Part shown: piece after piece, positions 63,501 to 64,000 of the stretch
Position numbering within the stretch: position 1 is the stretch's first letter
Layout: each line of letters begins with the position of its first letter
Assembly: GCF_029168945.1 (NCBI RefSeq)
Contig: NC_083606.1
Location: forward strand, 14,534,041-14,598,040
Direction: 5' to 3'
Length of the DNA: 64,000 nt
Source of the DNA: Cannabis sativa
Lineage: Eukaryota > Streptophyta > Magnoliopsida > Rosales > Cannabaceae
The notes under the pieces: generated by a model
The model's input: the letters and a program-made list of their open reading frames with translations, nothing else
What the model was told of the DNA's origin: nothing
Database searches by the model: none
Program-made: the position numbers and the translations under genes

Positions 63501-63580
63501 GAACTCAGCAGATCACATACACTCAATCCAAAAGCATAAGAGACTCACCAAGGAATACTGGAAAGCAGCAAAAAAGATGA
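60509..63580 (+). CDS. Receptor-like cytoplasmic kinase, subfamily VII (PBL type)
   Basis: Six exons: 60509-60668, 61486-61805, 61925-62060, 62359-62492, 62614-62737 and 63126-63580. All have GT/AG borders; total 1329 nt (442 codons plus stop) with matching phases. Residues 1-95 are a low-complexity N-terminus with Cys residues (MAAKCGCW at 14-21). The kinase domain has the Gly loop [12 protein letters not shown] (114-125), catalytic Lys in VAVK (146), IYRDFKTSN (Asp240), DFG (258-260) and [10 protein letters not shown], then [15 protein letters not shown]. All catalytic residues are present. The sequence around [11 protein letters not shown] and [15 protein letters not shown] matches RLCK-VII kinases of the PBL34/35/36 group, which act below pattern-recognition receptors at the plasma membrane (family knowledge). 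The start 60509 is chosen as the first ATG in frame; 60548 is an alternative. There is no Gly2 for myristoylation in either. Confidence 0.93.
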
Positions 63581-64000
63581 AAAAGTCAGTCAAAAATCCC
63601 TTCTCTTGACTGGCTCAAATACATCAAATGAAACAAATATTGGAACTTGAGAATTGGGAATCGAGATTAGTCACTTCTTGGTTTAATGGGTTGTGTGAAG
63701 AGAGTATTTCAAGCTTGTATAATTTCTTTTGGGTGTTTTGAGATTTGGGACAATGGAAAAGGAATATGCTACAGCATTTTCCTTTTTCTCTTTAGACCCT
63801 TACATTTAGAGAGCTAACCATCAATTGGAACATTGCTCACGATTTGCCTGTGTTGTAATTGAGATATATCTCTTGTAATTAGATTAAAACCTTTTCAATT
63901 TTCATTTTTGCTTCTTCCTGAATGCTATTACTGTTTTCCAGTTCTCATTATCATATGTTCTTCCTTCAATCTTTCTTCATGTTAACTTAAGAGTATACCT
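63581..64000 (+). other. 3' untranslated region and downstream of the kinase gene
   Basis: No ORF. T-rich and A-rich words near 63880-63900 (aattagattaaaacc, ttttcaattttcatttt) could serve polyadenylation, but I cannot fix the site. Confidence 0.4.

Overview
This is a nuclear window from a flowering plant, probably a eudicot. The evidence is very AT-rich intergenic DNA, plant-type introns, plant LTR retrotransposon lineages (Copia with a UBN2-type gag, a Tekay/Del-like chromovirus, a Tat-like RT fragment), a Cassandra TRIM carrying 5S rRNA-like sequence, a Mutator-like element carrying a DUF1985/Ulp1 gene, and a receptor-like cytoplasmic kinase gene. I cannot name the species from sequence alone. 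Only one ordinary host gene looks intact: a six-exon RLCK-VII (PBL-type) protein kinase at 60509-63580. Nearly everything else is transposable elements or their debris.

Layout: 1-974 and 11250-11426 are the two halves of a decayed DUF4283/zinc-knuckle (LINE-associated) gene on the minus strand. It is split by a complete Copia-type LTR element (975-11249, 1.9-kb LTRs, 5-bp target duplication AAGCA). 11685-13200 is a degenerate TATACCATA-rich repeat field holding a 601-bp hAT MITE with an 8-bp duplication. About 13490-44450 is one large Mutator-like element (MULE). Its plus-strand DUF1985-Ulp1 gene (13893-40346) faces a minus-strand MURA transposase gene (43444-40893). The Ulp1 gene is interrupted by a second Copia-type element of the same family (16063-36901, duplication TTAGT) and by a 1488-bp hAT element (37073-38560, duplication ATGATGTT). 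The second Copia element itself contains an inverted LTR (22997-24741), a Cassandra TRIM (24920-25856, duplication TGGGC) and a 9.4-kb Tekay-like Gypsy element (27330-36736, duplication GTATT).

44451-60000 is intergenic repeat debris: microsatellites, a LINE 3' end with its poly(A) tail, two foldback MITEs in inverted order, two related hAT-like elements, a Tat-type RT fragment, two old Gypsy LTRs (one in each orientation), a (GA)76 microsatellite, and a ~180-bp-period repeat whose units carry a long hairpin. The kinase gene then runs to the right end.

The target duplications give a clear insertion order: MULE first, then Copia element 2 inside its Ulp1 gene, then the inverted LTR with a deletion, and the Cassandra and Tekay insertions inside the Copia 5' LTR. 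All percentage or identity statements are by eye.
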